Shown here one piece after another: positions 7,843-16,348 of a stretch of 34,982 bases of DNA. The notes below the pieces were generated by a model. That model was given only the letters and a program-made list of their open reading frames with translations, was not told the DNA's origin and ran no database searches. The position numbers were made by a program, and so were the translations under genes. Origin of the DNA: Candidatus Falkowiibacteriota bacterium (GTDB lineage: Bacteria > Patescibacteriota > Patescibacteriia > Patescibacteriales > UBA12465); assembly GCA_003554785.1 (NCBI GenBank), contig PWHG01000056.1:1-34982 (forward strand), read 5' to 3'. Positions within the stretch are counted from its first letter, which is position 1; every line of letters begins with the position of its first letter.

Positions 7843-8530
7843 GTTTTTCTAAAATTATTTCTTTAGCTTTATTATATTTTTTAACCAGTGGCAGCCAAGG
7901 CAAATATTTATAAGCAAATGATGGCAACCAAGCACTAATATGACCACCAGGAATTACTGTAAACAAAATTTCTTCAACATAAACACAAAATTTACCAGCT
8001 GAAGACATACTAAGCCACAGATCCCAATCTTGAAACTTTTTAAGTTTTTCATCAAAGCTAAAACCAGAAAAGTCACGACTGCGAATTAGTGACATAGTGT
8101 GAATATAGGGTTCTTTTTTTAAACGCGAAACAGAAAATTTACCGGTTTTAAAAGTTTTTCTTCCCCATTTAAAATCACAATAGGCAAAACTGGCATTAGT
8201 ATTAAACTCAAGAGTATCTTTTAGGGTTTGTAGAGCCTGGGGTTTTAAAATTGCGTCTGCGTCACAAAAAAATATAAACTCAGCACTGGATTTTTTAAAA
8301 CCAAAATTACGGGCAGCTGGGGCTCCTTTGTTTTCTTGCTTAAAATAAAGTAAATTACCTTTAGCCTTAGATCTTTTGCTAAAATTTGCAAATACCTTGT
8401 CAGGTTGATCGTTTGAACCGTCATTTACCAAAATTACTTCAAAGTTTTGGGTAGTTTGTTTTTCTAAACTTTCTAAAGTTTTTTCAAGTTTACTTGCTTG
8501 ATTATAAATTGGGATAATTACTGAAATCAT
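7829..8530 (-). CDS. Glycosyltransferase family 2
   Basis: A 233-residue GT-A fold enzyme. MISVIIPIYNQASKLEKTLE opens the nucleotide-binding half, VNDGSNDQPDK supplies the NDGS motif and FFCDADAIL (near residue 90) is the DXD-type metal/nucleotide-sugar motif. KFQDWDLWLSM (near 165) matches the acceptor-side [E/Q]DW motif of the family. There is no membrane segment, so it probably works at the inner face of the membrane on a lipid-linked acceptor. It overlaps the GT4 gene upstream by 4 nt (ATGA) and the DUF192 gene downstream by 14 nt. The sugar specificity cannot be read from sequence. Confidence 0.88.
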   Translation of the reverse strand: MISVIIPIYNQASKLEKTLESLEKQTTQNFEVILVNDGSNDQPDKVFANFSKRSKAKGNLLYFKQENKGAPAARNFGFKKSSAEFIFFCDADAILKPQALQTLKDTLEFNTNASFAYCDFKWGRKTFKTGKFSVSRLKKEPYIHTMSLIRSRDFSGFSFDEKLKKFQDWDLWLSMSSAGKFCVYVEEILFTVIPGGHISAWLPSFAYKYLPWLPLVKKYNKAKEIILEKHDLV

Positions 8531-9618
8531 AAATTATTTTTTAAATTTTTAGCTAAATATTTCCAATTAAATTTTTCTTTTGCGCGTAAGTAGCCTTTTT
8601 CACCCAAATCATTGGCTAATTTATCGTTACTTAATATTTTCTCCAGCGCTTCTTTAATCTCAGAAATACTTTCTGGCTTAATCAGTAATCCATTTAAATT
8701 ATCAGAGACAGCATCAGAAACTCCACCAGAGTTCCCTGCTACTACTGGTTTTTTAAAAAGATTAGCTTCTAAATAAACAATTCCAAAACCTTCAAAATCA
8801 TGATCAATTTGTCTAGCTGGCATCAAAAAAACATCACATAAGCTATAAAAAGCAAACTTTTCCTGCCCTAATGGACTCAGATTGCCTAAAAAAATAGTAT
8901 TTTCCAAAACTTCATTTTCTTTGGCTAATTTTTTAATATTATCTTCATCCGGTCCGGTACCAGCTATTAGATAAATTGTGTTTTTATATAAGTCGTAATT
9001 TTGCTTCTTTAATTGACTAAGAGCTAAAATACTATAATCAAAACCTTTGCGCTGAACTAGTCTTCCCATGGAAAAAATAATCTTTTTACCTGCTAGTTTA
9101 TATTTATCAATTAATTGCTTTTTTACATTTTCATCCACTGCTAAAACTTCAGCGCCGGGATTGCTAATTACTAACTTGTCTTTAAATTGAGGAAAATCAT
9201 CTAATAGTTTCTTAGCTAGAAATGAATTAGCGCAAATAATTTTTTTAGCTCGTTTTAGTATAGCAAAAGATAATAATTTTTTATAGCACTTTTTTGTAGC
9301 TATTGAATAATCAAGGCCATGCAAACTCACTGAATAACTAAATTTTGAGAAAAAACTAGCTAAAAATGTTGCTGTTCCAAGTGGTAATATATGGCCAACT
9401 ATAATATGGTTTATATTATCTTCTTTCACTTTTTTATTTAATCTTTTTACAATTTTAGGCCAGGCTTTAAAGTTAGTTTTAGGGATTTCTTTGTCTTTTG
9501 AAATATCATAGACATCAATACTGTCTTTATCAGGCCAATGCTTAACTAAATTAGCATAATAATTACCAACACCACCAATAGTAGGAGGATATTCTAATGT
9601 AAATAGCAAATACTTCAT
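8527..9618 (-). CDS. Glycosyltransferase family 4
   Basis: A 363-residue GT-B fold glycosyltransferase. The N-terminal acceptor domain starts with the GGVGNYY glycine loop (near 15-21). The C-terminal Glycos_transf_1 domain has FSMGRLVQRKGFDYSI (near 188) and the EX7E-type FEGFGIVYLEANLF (near 280), followed by VVAGNSGGVSDAV, which binds the nucleotide sugar. It starts at an ATGA overlap with the flippase gene and ends in an ATGA overlap with the GT2 gene. It would add a sugar to the lipid-linked glycan on the cytoplasmic side. The donor and acceptor are unknown. Confidence 0.88.
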   Translation of the reverse strand: MKYLLFTLEYPPTIGGVGNYYANLVKHWPDKDSIDVYDISKDKEIPKTNFKAWPKIVKRLNKKVKEDNINHIIVGHILPLGTATFLASFFSKFSYSVSLHGLDYSIATKKCYKKLLSFAILKRAKKIICANSFLAKKLLDDFPQFKDKLVISNPGAEVLAVDENVKKQLIDKYKLAGKKIIFSMGRLVQRKGFDYSILALSQLKKQNYDLYKNTIYLIAGTGPDEDNIKKLAKENEVLENTIFLGNLSPLGQEKFAFYSLCDVFLMPARQIDHDFEGFGIVYLEANLFKKPVVAGNSGGVSDAVSDNLNGLLIKPESISEIKEALEKILSNDKLANDLGEKGYLRAKEKFNWKYLAKNLKNNL

Positions 9619-11054
9619 GATTTTTGTTTTTTAAATGATTGTAAGATTGAGTAAATATCTTGTTTTTGAAAGCCCCCGATAAGGAATAAAAAGAAAAAGT
9701 AAAAAATTCCGCCTAAAACAACTGATATATATAAATTAATATAATTTTCTGAACTATAAACTAGTATTGCCATCAATAAGGCAGTAAACAATGATTTAAA
9801 TAAAATTTTAGCTGAATCTCTAAAGCGATAATCTATTATTTTTCGACAAGCACGCAATCCTAATATTAACAAAAAAGCATTGGTTAGTAAAACCGTAATA
9901 CTAGCTCCGACTGCCTGAAAGATTGGAATTAAAATTAAATTTAAAATAACACTTGTGGCTGTTATTATCCCCATATTTAATGTATTTCTTTTTTGACGAT
10001 CACAAGCATTAAGCAGTGAGCCAACAGGAAAGTTTAGGAAAATAAAAAACAGTGACAACATTATTATCCTAAGTGGCCAAACAGCTTCCCGCTCTGCATT
10101 CATTAAGACTACTACATCAGGAGCAATTGCAATCACTCCAAAAATAATTGGCAGTGATATTATAATTAAATAATTAATGGCCCTTTTAAACGTAATTAAG
10201 AGTTGTTCTCTATTTTTTTTCCAATAAGCACTCATGGCTGGATAAAGCGAGGCAATAAAAGCCAGGGGTAAAAATTGCAGAGCAAACACTATTTTAAAGG
10301 CAATTTGATAAAGACCAACTTGAACATAGTTAGCTAAAAATCCAAGTAGCAAGGAGTCAAGATAAAAATAAATTCTTTGCAAAATATTGTATAGAGCAAA
10401 AGGCCAGCTAATTATTAATATTTTTCTAGATATAGGATAGTTAAATTGCGGTAGGATGTTTAATTTGAATTTAAATCGAGCTACTAAACTTGAAAAAATA
10501 AAATTAACCAAAGCAGCAAAAGCCATCACTGACATAATCCATAAAGCACTATATCCAGCTCGCATTAAACTCAGTCCAAATATAAATACAATAAGCTGAA
10601 AACCTATAGCTCCAATACTCTCAAATTTTAGATTATGAAAACCACGAATAACTGAAAAGAAAGTATTGGTAAATGAGTCAAAAATCATGGAAAAAAAGGA
10701 AATGGCGATTAAATTTAGGACTAATGTGTCATAACCAGCTAAGATTGCAAATAAATAGGCTATAATTGCCGCCACAAGGCTTAAAATTAATTTTAAGCCA
10801 ATAATTGGTCTAAGCCAGGTATTGGTTTTTTGCTGGTCTTTGGCTACTTCCCTGATTAAAATATTAGCAAAGCCTAAATCTATCACTAAAGCTAAAATTG
10901 TAGTAAAAGCCACAGCAGTATAGTATTGCCCTAAAATCTCCATTCCTAAATAACGAGCTAAAATAATAAAATAACTAAAAGAAATTAGCTTTTGAATAAC
11001 TAAAGCTAATGTTAAGTATGATGTATTTTTGGCAATATCTTTTACCTTATTCAT
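9615..11054 (-). CDS. Wzx-like polysaccharide flippase (MOP superfamily)
   Basis: A 479-residue protein with about fourteen membrane segments. The N terminus (KNTSYLTLALVIQKLISFSY, then ARYLGMEILGQYYTAVAF) and the internal FSVIRGFHNLKFES block are characteristic of the RfbX/Wzx branch of the MOP flippases, which move undecaprenyl-linked glycans across the cytoplasmic membrane. It is the first gene of a five-gene operon (flippase, GT4, GT2, DUF192, ligase-like) joined by overlaps or gaps of a few bases. Its promoter at 11062-11090 faces that of rpmE. MurJ is the alternative, but the neighbourhood fits a surface-glycan flippase better. Confidence 0.85.
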   Translation of the reverse strand: MNKVKDIAKNTSYLTLALVIQKLISFSYFIILARYLGMEILGQYYTAVAFTTILALVIDLGFANILIREVAKDQQKTNTWLRPIIGLKLILSLVAAIIAYLFAILAGYDTLVLNLIAISFFSMIFDSFTNTFFSVIRGFHNLKFESIGAIGFQLIVFIFGLSLMRAGYSALWIMSVMAFAALVNFIFSSLVARFKFKLNILPQFNYPISRKILIISWPFALYNILQRIYFYLDSLLLGFLANYVQVGLYQIAFKIVFALQFLPLAFIASLYPAMSAYWKKNREQLLITFKRAINYLIIISLPIIFGVIAIAPDVVVLMNAEREAVWPLRIIMLSLFFIFLNFPVGSLLNACDRQKRNTLNMGIITATSVILNLILIPIFQAVGASITVLLTNAFLLILGLRACRKIIDYRFRDSAKILFKSLFTALLMAILVYSSENYINLYISVVLGGIFYFFFLFLIGGFQKQDIYSILQSFKKQKS

Positions 11055-11061
11055 AAAAATA

Positions 11062-11090
11062 ATTATACCAAGTATTGATTAATTTTTAAA
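11062..11090 (-). promoter_or_regulatory. Promoter of the glycan operon
   Basis: On the minus strand, TTTAAA (11090-11085), a 17-bp spacer and TATAAT (11067-11062) with an extended TG (TGGTATAAT). The ATG of the flippase gene is at 11054, so the transcript would start at or within a few bases of the ATG. It interleaves with the divergent rpmE promoter. Confidence 0.6.
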
Positions 11091-11103
11091 GCTATGTTAG
11101 GAT
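11075..11103 (+). promoter_or_regulatory. Promoter of rpmE
   Basis: TTGATT (11075-11080), a 17-bp spacer and TAGGAT (11098-11103) with an upstream TG (TGTTAGGAT). It overlaps the divergent glycan-operon promoter, so only one polymerase could bind at a time. Confidence 0.5.
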
Positions 11104-11131
11104 AAAATCGTTAAAATTAATAGAAAAATAT

Positions 11132-11467
11132 ATGAAAAAGGATATTCACCCTACTTATAATGAGAAGGCAAAAGTCATCTGCGCCTGTGGTTTTAGCTTT
11201 ACTACCGGCTCTACTGAAAAAGAAATTAAGGTTGAGCTTTGTTCTCAATGTCACCCTTTCTATACTGGTAAGCAAAAACTAGTTGATAGTGCTCGCCGGG
11301 TTGAGAAATATACTTCAAAATTATCTGCTAAGGATAAAACTTCTCAAGAAAGAAAAGGCAAAAAAGCTAAACGTGCCAAAAGAGACGAAAAAAAGGATAA
11401 AAAAGAAGTAGTGGTAAAAACTAAGGATATTAAAAAAATATCTCAAGTTAAGCTAAATAAAAAATAA
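11132..11467 (+). CDS. rpmE: 50S ribosomal protein L31 with long basic tail
   Basis: Ribosomal protein bL31, which bridges the subunits. Residues 1-62 match the zinc-binding (C+) form: [11 protein letters not shown]17 and C19 in CACG, C37 and C40 in CSQC, then [20 protein letters not shown]. The typical protein has about 66-70 residues. This one has 111, the last 45 being a Lys-rich, low-complexity tail ([17 protein letters not shown]). The tail probably contacts rRNA or extends along the ribosome surface. rpmE lies ahead of prfA and prmC, an order seen in many bacteria, but it has its own promoter and terminator here. Confidence 0.93.
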   Translation: MKKDIHPTYNEKAKVICACGFSFTTGSTEKEIKVELCSQCHPFYTGKQKLVDSARRVEKYTSKLSAKDKTSQERKGKKAKRAKRDEKKDKKEVVVKTKDIKKISQVKLNKK

Positions 11468-11480
11468 ATAACTTATTTTT

Positions 11481-11540
11481 AAGTAATCTAAATATTAATT
11501 TAGCATTTTGTGCTATAATTAAAAAGAGATTACTTTTTTT
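11481..11540 (+). terminator. Long terminator hairpin of rpmE
   Basis: AAGTAATCT (11481-11489) pairs with AGATTACTT (11527-11535), TTAATT (11495-11500) with AATTAA (11517-11522), and TAGCA (11501-11505) with TGCTA (11511-11515) around loop TTTTG. A T-run follows at 11534-11540. The 3' arm contains the TATAAT of the next promoter. Confidence 0.7.
11511..11519 (+). promoter_or_regulatory. Extended -10 promoter of prfA-prmC
   Basis: TGCTATAAT, an extended -10 without a clear -35. The predicted transcript starts near 11526 and has a leader of about 150 nt containing the hairpin at 11552-11619. Confidence 0.45.
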
Positions 11541-11551
11541 ATATAAAAAAA

Positions 11552-11619
11552 GGGTTGGGAAAATTAAAGTATAAAAAAACAGGAGTCTTAAAAATACTTT
11601 AATTATATTATCCCAACCC
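11552..11619 (+). ncRNA. Structured leader hairpin or small RNA upstream of prfA
   Basis: GGGTTGGGA (11552-11560) pairs perfectly with TCCCAACCC (11611-11619), and AATTAAAGTAT (11562-11572) pairs perfectly with ATACTTTAATT (11594-11604). The 20 base pairs are interrupted by a 1 x 6 internal loop and closed by a 21-nt purine-rich loop containing CAGGAG. No T-run follows, so it is not a terminator. It matches no RNA family I know. A smaller hairpin, ACTAAAA/TTTTAGT, follows at 11636-11652, just before the prfA ATG at 11675. Confidence 0.5.
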
Positions 11620-11674
11620 AATAAGGTTAATAAGAACTAAAACGATTTTAGTATTAATTTATAAATTTGTCAAT

Positions 11675-12709
11675 ATGTACAAAGAGATTAAAGAAAAATT
11701 TAATAATTTAGAAAAAAAGTTGGTTGATCCCAAAATCACTAACAATCCTCAAGAAATCGCCAAGGTTGCTCAAGAGCATGCTAGTTTAAAGAAAACTATT
11801 GATTTAATTAACGAAATTGAAAAATTAGAAGAAAATTATAGCAATAATCTAAATATCATCAAACAAGAAAAGGAAGAAGAGATTAAAAAAATGGCTCAAG
11901 AAGATAATCAAAATATTGAAGAAACACTAGAGAAACTCAAAAATCAATTAAAAGAGGAAATTAACCCTAAAAACCCTAACGACAAAAGAAATGCTATTGT
12001 TGAAATTAGAGCTGGCGCCGGTGGGGATGAAGGAGCAATTTTTGCTGCTGATTTAGCTAAAATGTATCTAAAATTTTGTGAAAAATATAATTGGCAAACT
12101 GAAACAATTAATCAAAATTTTATCGGCGTTGGAGGTTATAAGGAAATAATTTTCATGGTAAAAGGTGATGGTGCATATGGTGATTTAAAATATGAAGCCG
12201 GTACTCACCGAGTACAAAGAATTCCGGAAACTGAAAAACAAGGTCGGGTTCATACTTCCACCGCTACTGTAATAGTTCTACCTGAAGCTAAAGAAATTGA
12301 TGTTTCTATTAACAACAATGACTTGAGAATTGATTCTTTCTGCTCTAGCGGTCCTGGTGGTCAAAGTGTAAATACTACTCAATCAGCAATTCGTATTACT
12401 CATTTACCAACTGGCACCACGGTATCCTGTCAAGATCAAAAATCCCAACATCAAAATAAAGATAAAGCTATGCAAATCCTGCGTTCACGACTTTTAGCTA
12501 AAGAAGAAGAAGAAAGAATTTCACAAGAATCAGAAACTAGAAAAAAACAAATTGGTGAAGGCGATCGTAGTGATAAAATCAGAACCTATAACTTCCCGCA
12601 AGATAGAATTACCGATCATCGCATCCAAAAATCATGGCACAGTATTGACTCAATCCTGGAGGGCAATCTTGAACCACTAATTAATAATTTAAAAGAGGAG
12701 TTAAGTTAA
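11675..12709 (+). CDS. prfA: Peptide chain release factor 1
   Basis: Recognises UAA and UAG in the ribosomal A site and triggers peptide release. The 344 residues have the usual order: an N-terminal helical domain (1-105), then the domain with the stop-codon tripeptide PET (184-186, the PxT of RF1; RF2 has SPF), then the catalytic GGQ (228-230). The GGQ loop reads CSSGPGGQ rather than the usual RSSGAGGQ, so C223 and P227 are unusual. prmC, whose product methylates the GGQ glutamine, starts 1 nt after the stop codon. A long structured leader precedes the gene. Confidence 0.95.
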   Translation: MYKEIKEKFNNLEKKLVDPKITNNPQEIAKVAQEHASLKKTIDLINEIEKLEENYSNNLNIIKQEKEEEIKKMAQEDNQNIEETLEKLKNQLKEEINPKNPNDKRNAIVEIRAGAGGDEGAIFAADLAKMYLKFCEKYNWQTETINQNFIGVGGYKEIIFMVKGDGAYGDLKYEAGTHRVQRIPETEKQGRVHTSTATVIVLPEAKEIDVSINNNDLRIDSFCSSGPGGQSVNTTQSAIRITHLPTGTTVSCQDQKSQHQNKDKAMQILRSRLLAKEEEERISQESETRKKQIGEGDRSDKIRTYNFPQDRITDHRIQKSWHSIDSILEGNLEPLINNLKEELS

Positions 12710-12710
12710 T

Positions 12711-13544
12711 ATGAAAATTGCTAATTACCTAAAATCAAATAATGAAGAAAAAAAACAAATACTAACCGATATTTTACAAAAAAATAGCGCTTTTTTAATT
12801 GCCAACCAAGAGAAAAAATTAACTAAAAAACAAGTTAAAACAATAGAGCTTTTATATCAAAAGTATCAAAATGGATGGCCTCTTCCCTATTTACTAAATT
12901 ACCAAGATTTCTATAAACTTAAATTAAAAGTTAATTCCCAGGTATTAATCCCTCGCCCAGAAACTGAATTAATAATTGATTTAGTATTAAATCAATATCA
13001 AAATTTAAAAAATAAAAAAATTAATTTCCTGGATATCGGCACAGGATCAGGGGCGATAATATTAAATCTTGCTCATATTTTAAAAGATTATAAAAATTAT
13101 CAGTTTTTTGCCTCCGATATTTCCAAAACTAGCCTTGAGTTGGCCAAAGAAAATGCTATAAATTTTAAATTAAGTAAAAAAATTAAATTTATCCACTCCG
13201 ATTTACTGGAAAAAATAAATTTAAACTCCAATTATTTAATTATTACTGCTAATTTGCCATATTTAGATGATATACAAATTAAAAATCCAAATTTAAAAAA
13301 AGAGCCAAAAATAGCTCTTTATGGAGGAAAAGACGGACTAGATATTTATCGTCGCTTATTTACTGATTTAAAAAAGTTTAAAAAAATTAAATATATAAAA
13401 CTCTTTTTGGAAATTGATCCGGCTCAAAAAAATAAATTAGAAAAAATTATTAAATATAATTGGCCAAAATCAGAGATATTTAAGCATTATGATTTGCGAA
13501 AAAAGCTAAGATTTATAAGCATTAATCTCAATAATCAACTCTAG
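12711..13544 (+). CDS. prmC: Release factor glutamine methyltransferase PrmC
   Basis: SAM-dependent N5-methyltransferase that modifies the glutamine of the GGQ motif in RF1 and RF2. The 277 residues hold an N-terminal substrate-binding part with IPRPETE (80-86) and a Rossmann core with the SAM loop FLDIGTGSGA (near 105). The catalytic motif is NLPY (181-184) where most PrmC proteins have NPPY. The protein is rich in Lys, Asn and Ile like its neighbours. It is coupled to prfA (1-nt gap; a GAGGAG in the prfA end may act as its ribosome site). The last 17 nt overlap the convergent DUF3048 gene, so the two messages share antisense 3' ends. Confidence 0.9.
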   Translation: MKIANYLKSNNEEKKQILTDILQKNSAFLIANQEKKLTKKQVKTIELLYQKYQNGWPLPYLLNYQDFYKLKLKVNSQVLIPRPETELIIDLVLNQYQNLKNKKINFLDIGTGSGAIILNLAHILKDYKNYQFFASDISKTSLELAKENAINFKLSKKIKFIHSDLLEKINLNSNYLIITANLPYLDDIQIKNPNLKKEPKIALYGGKDGLDIYRRLFTDLKKFKKIKYIKLFLEIDPAQKNKLEKIIKYNWPKSEIFKHYDLRKKLRFISINLNNQL

Positions 13545-14550
13545 CACCAGCACTAATATAGGAAATCCAAGTTGGACCGTCTATAAAAGTTAATTCCTCA
13601 TCATCTATATAATAAGTCATTTTTTCCTCACGACTGCTTTTTTCCCAACTAGCTTCTTTACAATTTCCCAACTGACAAACAATTGCGTTTCCCTGGCCTA
13701 AAATATTTAACTCTAGACGTAAAAGTTCATCTAAAACACGACTAGAATTATAATGCATAATTAAATTACTAGCTTTAAAGTCTTGGTTAGGATTGTAATA
13801 ATATTTTTCTTCTTCATTATATTTCCAATTAGTTTGGTAATTTTTACTATAGTAAATTAATACTTCATCATGTCTGAGCTCATCATTTCCACTAAACTCA
13901 CTTGAGCTTACAAATTTCCAATTATTTTTTTCTTCAAATGCAAACTCTTTTTCTTTTACAAATTCTTGCCACAAATCACTACTTATCATAATATTATGCG
14001 GAGACAAATAATTACTATCACGCCAAAAGTATTTTGCATTATAAAATTCATTTAAAGTAGTCAGTCTCTGACTAGCAATTTGCGCTAAAGCTTGAGGACT
14101 GCCACCACAATGCACCAAAAGAGCTGAATTATCATTAGCTAGATCAACAAAATAAGGTCGAGCGCTTCTAACGGAGCCAACTTTATCTAAATTCGCTTCT
14201 AGAGGAAAAAGTCCCAGAAATCGAGATGTCCCCCCTTCAGTGGGAAGCTCATAAACAAGCGAAGCCTCAGAGAGGTTGTTTGTCGGTCGATATCTTGGTT
14301 CATTGCCTAAAATTACAGCAATTAATTGAGTATCTAAATAATTAGTACTTAAATCTTCTTTTTTTTCACTTTCAGTTTCATTTTCAATTTCTACAAATTC
14401 AATTTCACCTACCTCTTCTTCTATAATTGCTTTAGTAGAAAAGCTATTAAAATAAATTATTAAAAAAAGTAAAATTAGCAAAAAAAGAGAGAGCAAAATC
14501 AGTACTCTCTCTTTTATATTTAAGCTTTTTATTAACTTATTTTTCTTCAT
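13528..14550 (-). CDS. DUF3048 (YerB-like) membrane-anchored protein
   Basis: I start this at the ATG at 14550 (340 residues). An in-frame ATG at 14616 lies deep in the rplY gene, and the 22 extra residues (MMRKRTKKMK...) are just the acidic rplY tail read in another frame. From 14550 the protein has a basic N terminus, one membrane anchor (about 17-33, LILLSLFLLILLFLIIYF) and an extracytoplasmic region matching the DUF3048 N- and C-terminal domains. Signatures are RYRPTNNLSEASLVYELPTEGGTSRFL, VGSVRSARPYFVDLA and SPHNIMIS. The family includes the putative lipoprotein YerB, of unknown function. It is the last gene of the rodA operon and overlaps prmC by 17 nt. Confidence 0.8.
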   Translation of the reverse strand: MKKNKLIKSLNIKERVLILLSLFLLILLFLIIYFNSFSTKAIIEEEVGEIEFVEIENETESEKKEDLSTNYLDTQLIAVILGNEPRYRPTNNLSEASLVYELPTEGGTSRFLGLFPLEANLDKVGSVRSARPYFVDLANDNSALLVHCGGSPQALAQIASQRLTTLNEFYNAKYFWRDSNYLSPHNIMISSDLWQEFVKEKEFAFEEKNNWKFVSSSEFSGNDELRHDEVLIYYSKNYQTNWKYNEEEKYYYNPNQDFKASNLIMHYNSSRVLDELLRLELNILGQGNAIVCQLGNCKEASWEKSSREEKMTYYIDDEELTFIDGPTWISYISAGARVDY

Positions 14551-15220
14551 CTTTTTTCTCTTCATTATCATCAGATTTTTCTTGTTCTTCATCTTTTTCG
14601 TCCTTTTTCTCATCAATTATTTCTTGAGCTTTTTCAGCTTCAATTTTTTCTTCTTCTTCTTCTTTAGCAATTTCATCATCTGTCTTTGGTGGAATTACAT
14701 TAACAACAATTTCTTCTGGATCTTCTAGAAGTTCCATAGACTTAGGTAAATTTAAATCTTTAATATGAATTGAATCTTCAAAAGTTTCTAAACTACTAAC
14801 ATCAACATCAATATGATCAATTAAATCACCTGGTAAACACTTAACTTCCACAGAATCAGTGTATTTCATTAATAAACCACCTAATTCTTTAACCGCTTTG
14901 GATTCACCCACAAACTCTAAAGGAATTTCGGTATTAATTTCTTTTTTCATATTTACTTGATAAAAATCTACATGAATAGGAATATGTTTAATTGGATGAT
15001 ATTGCACATCTTTAATTAAAACTTTAGTATCACTTTCATTAAATTTTAAATCAATCAAATTTGATTCACCAGCTTTATCCCAGACTTTATCAAAATCTGG
15101 CTTTTTAAGATATAAATTGGAATTTTCTACATTATTGCCATATAAAATAGCGGGAATGTAAAAATTAGGATCTAGTTTTTGCTGAGGATCTCTTTTTTCA
15201 GCTTTTAAAATAATACTCAT
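14537..15220 (-). CDS. rplY: 50S ribosomal protein L25, Ctc form
   Basis: Binds 5S rRNA. The 227 residues contain the N-terminal L25 beta-barrel (1-90: ILKAEKRD, IPAILYGNN, VQYHPIKHIPIHVDFYQV), the C-terminal TL5/Ctc domain (about 95-185: IPLEFVGES, GGLLMKYTDSVEVKCLPGDLIDHIDVDVSSL) and a final 40-residue tail of almost only Glu, Asp and Lys. The tail is typical of the long Ctc form. The gene starts 10 nt after rodA and overlaps the DUF3048 gene by 14 nt. Confidence 0.93.
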   Translation of the reverse strand: MSIILKAEKRDPQQKLDPNFYIPAILYGNNVENSNLYLKKPDFDKVWDKAGESNLIDLKFNESDTKVLIKDVQYHPIKHIPIHVDFYQVNMKKEINTEIPLEFVGESKAVKELGGLLMKYTDSVEVKCLPGDLIDHIDVDVSSLETFEDSIHIKDLNLPKSMELLEDPEEIVVNVIPPKTDDEIAKEEEEEKIEAEKAQEIIDEKKDEKDEEQEKSDDNEEKKDEEK

Positions 15221-15230
15221 AAAATTTTGC

Positions 15231-16337
15231 TTAATAGTTAATTTTAGATTTAATAATAATATTTTGCATTATGGCCATTAAGATAAAAAGTGAGACTAGT
15301 GAGCTACCTCCATAACTCATAAAAGGTAGAGCTAATCCGACTACTGGCATAATACCTATATTCATTCCAATGATAATAAACATTTGAATAAAAATCAAGG
15401 CCAAAGCACTAACTATAAAATAAGTTCCAAAATCATTATTAACTTTTTCCAGTGCAGAAAGACCGCGGTAAAAAAATAAGGCAAACAAAGATAAAACAAT
15501 TAAAATACCAAAAAATCCCCATTCCTCAGCGACTACTGAGATGATAAAGTCAGTATGAGATTCCGGTAAATATTTTAACTGAGTCTGGGAACCAAAACCA
15601 ACCCCTTGCCCAATTAAACCCCCGGAACCAAAAGCAATTACCGCTTGAGAAATATTATAAGTCGTTCCTTTGACATCTCTGGCCGGGTCAATAAAGCCTA
15701 AAATACGATTTTGTTGATAGTCAGCAAATACAAAATTCCAAACAAAAACAGACGACAAAAGAGCAATTGCTCCGATAATAAGAAAATATTTTCTTTTAAA
15801 TCCGGATACCAATACAACTACCAACCAAATTGACAAAATTATCATAGCGGAACCAAAATCTGGCTGAGCCATAATTAAGGCTACTAGAAGCAATGTTGCT
15901 AGTCCAGAAAAAACTAAATGCTTAGCTGTTTTAACTTTAGTAGCCAAATTAGAAAACCAAGAGGCTAAAAAAATAATTAAAATTACTTTTACAATTTCTA
16001 CTGGTTGAAAACCAAAGCCGTAAATACTAAACCAACGCGTACCACCACGAATAGTGTCACCAAAAAGCAAAACCGAAGATAAAAGAAAAATTGCTAGAAA
16101 ATAAAAATAATAATATAAACTTTTAAGCCAGCGCCAATCAACAAAAATAATAATAAAAAATAGTACTAAAGAAATAGCTAAAAACATTAACTGGCGATTA
16201 AAGTTAGTAAAATCATTATCTAATTGCCCAAGGGCAATACCATAGATTTGCAGTAATCCAAAGGCTGATAAAAGAATGACTGATGAGAACATCAGCCAGT
16301 CTAGATTTTTTAAATATAACTTAATTTTACTTAACAT
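15231..16337 (-). CDS. rodA: RodA/FtsW family peptidoglycan glycosyltransferase
   Basis: SEDS-family membrane enzyme that polymerises lipid II into glycan strands together with a class B PBP. The 368 residues form about ten membrane segments. Signatures are GGTRWFSIYGFGFQPVEIVKV (near 95), the QPDFGSAMI loop with its catalytic Asp (near 160), PESHTDFIISVVAEEWGF (near 255) and the C-terminal IGIMPVVGLALPFMSYGGSS. The short N terminus and the lack of FtsW-specific extensions favour RodA. No PBP2 or MreB gene is in the window. It follows a single-pass membrane protein gene by 11 nt and precedes rplY. Confidence 0.9.
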   Translation of the reverse strand: MLSKIKLYLKNLDWLMFSSVILLSAFGLLQIYGIALGQLDNDFTNFNRQLMFLAISLVLFFIIIFVDWRWLKSLYYYFYFLAIFLLSSVLLFGDTIRGGTRWFSIYGFGFQPVEIVKVILIIFLASWFSNLATKVKTAKHLVFSGLATLLLVALIMAQPDFGSAMIILSIWLVVVLVSGFKRKYFLIIGAIALLSSVFVWNFVFADYQQNRILGFIDPARDVKGTTYNISQAVIAFGSGGLIGQGVGFGSQTQLKYLPESHTDFIISVVAEEWGFFGILIVLSLFALFFYRGLSALEKVNNDFGTYFIVSALALIFIQMFIIIGMNIGIMPVVGLALPFMSYGGSSLVSLFILMAIMQNIIIKSKINY

Positions 16338-16348
16338 AAGTAAGTTAT

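Noticed and set aside
8527-8530. UGA recoding, as in some CPR lineages
   Set aside because: TGA ends genes in tight ATGA overlaps here and at 9615, 31329 and 32474, so it is a normal stop.
11552-11619. SRP RNA, T-box or 6S RNA
   Set aside because: The loop lacks the GGAA/GNRA and asymmetric-loop signature of SRP RNA, there is no T-box AGGGTGGNACCGCG, and the fold lacks the central bubble of 6S RNA.
14551-14616. Longer start for the DUF3048 gene
   Set aside because: The added residues are an alternative-frame reading of the acidic Glu/Asp/Lys tail of rplY. The ATG at 14550 gives a normal basic end and membrane anchor.
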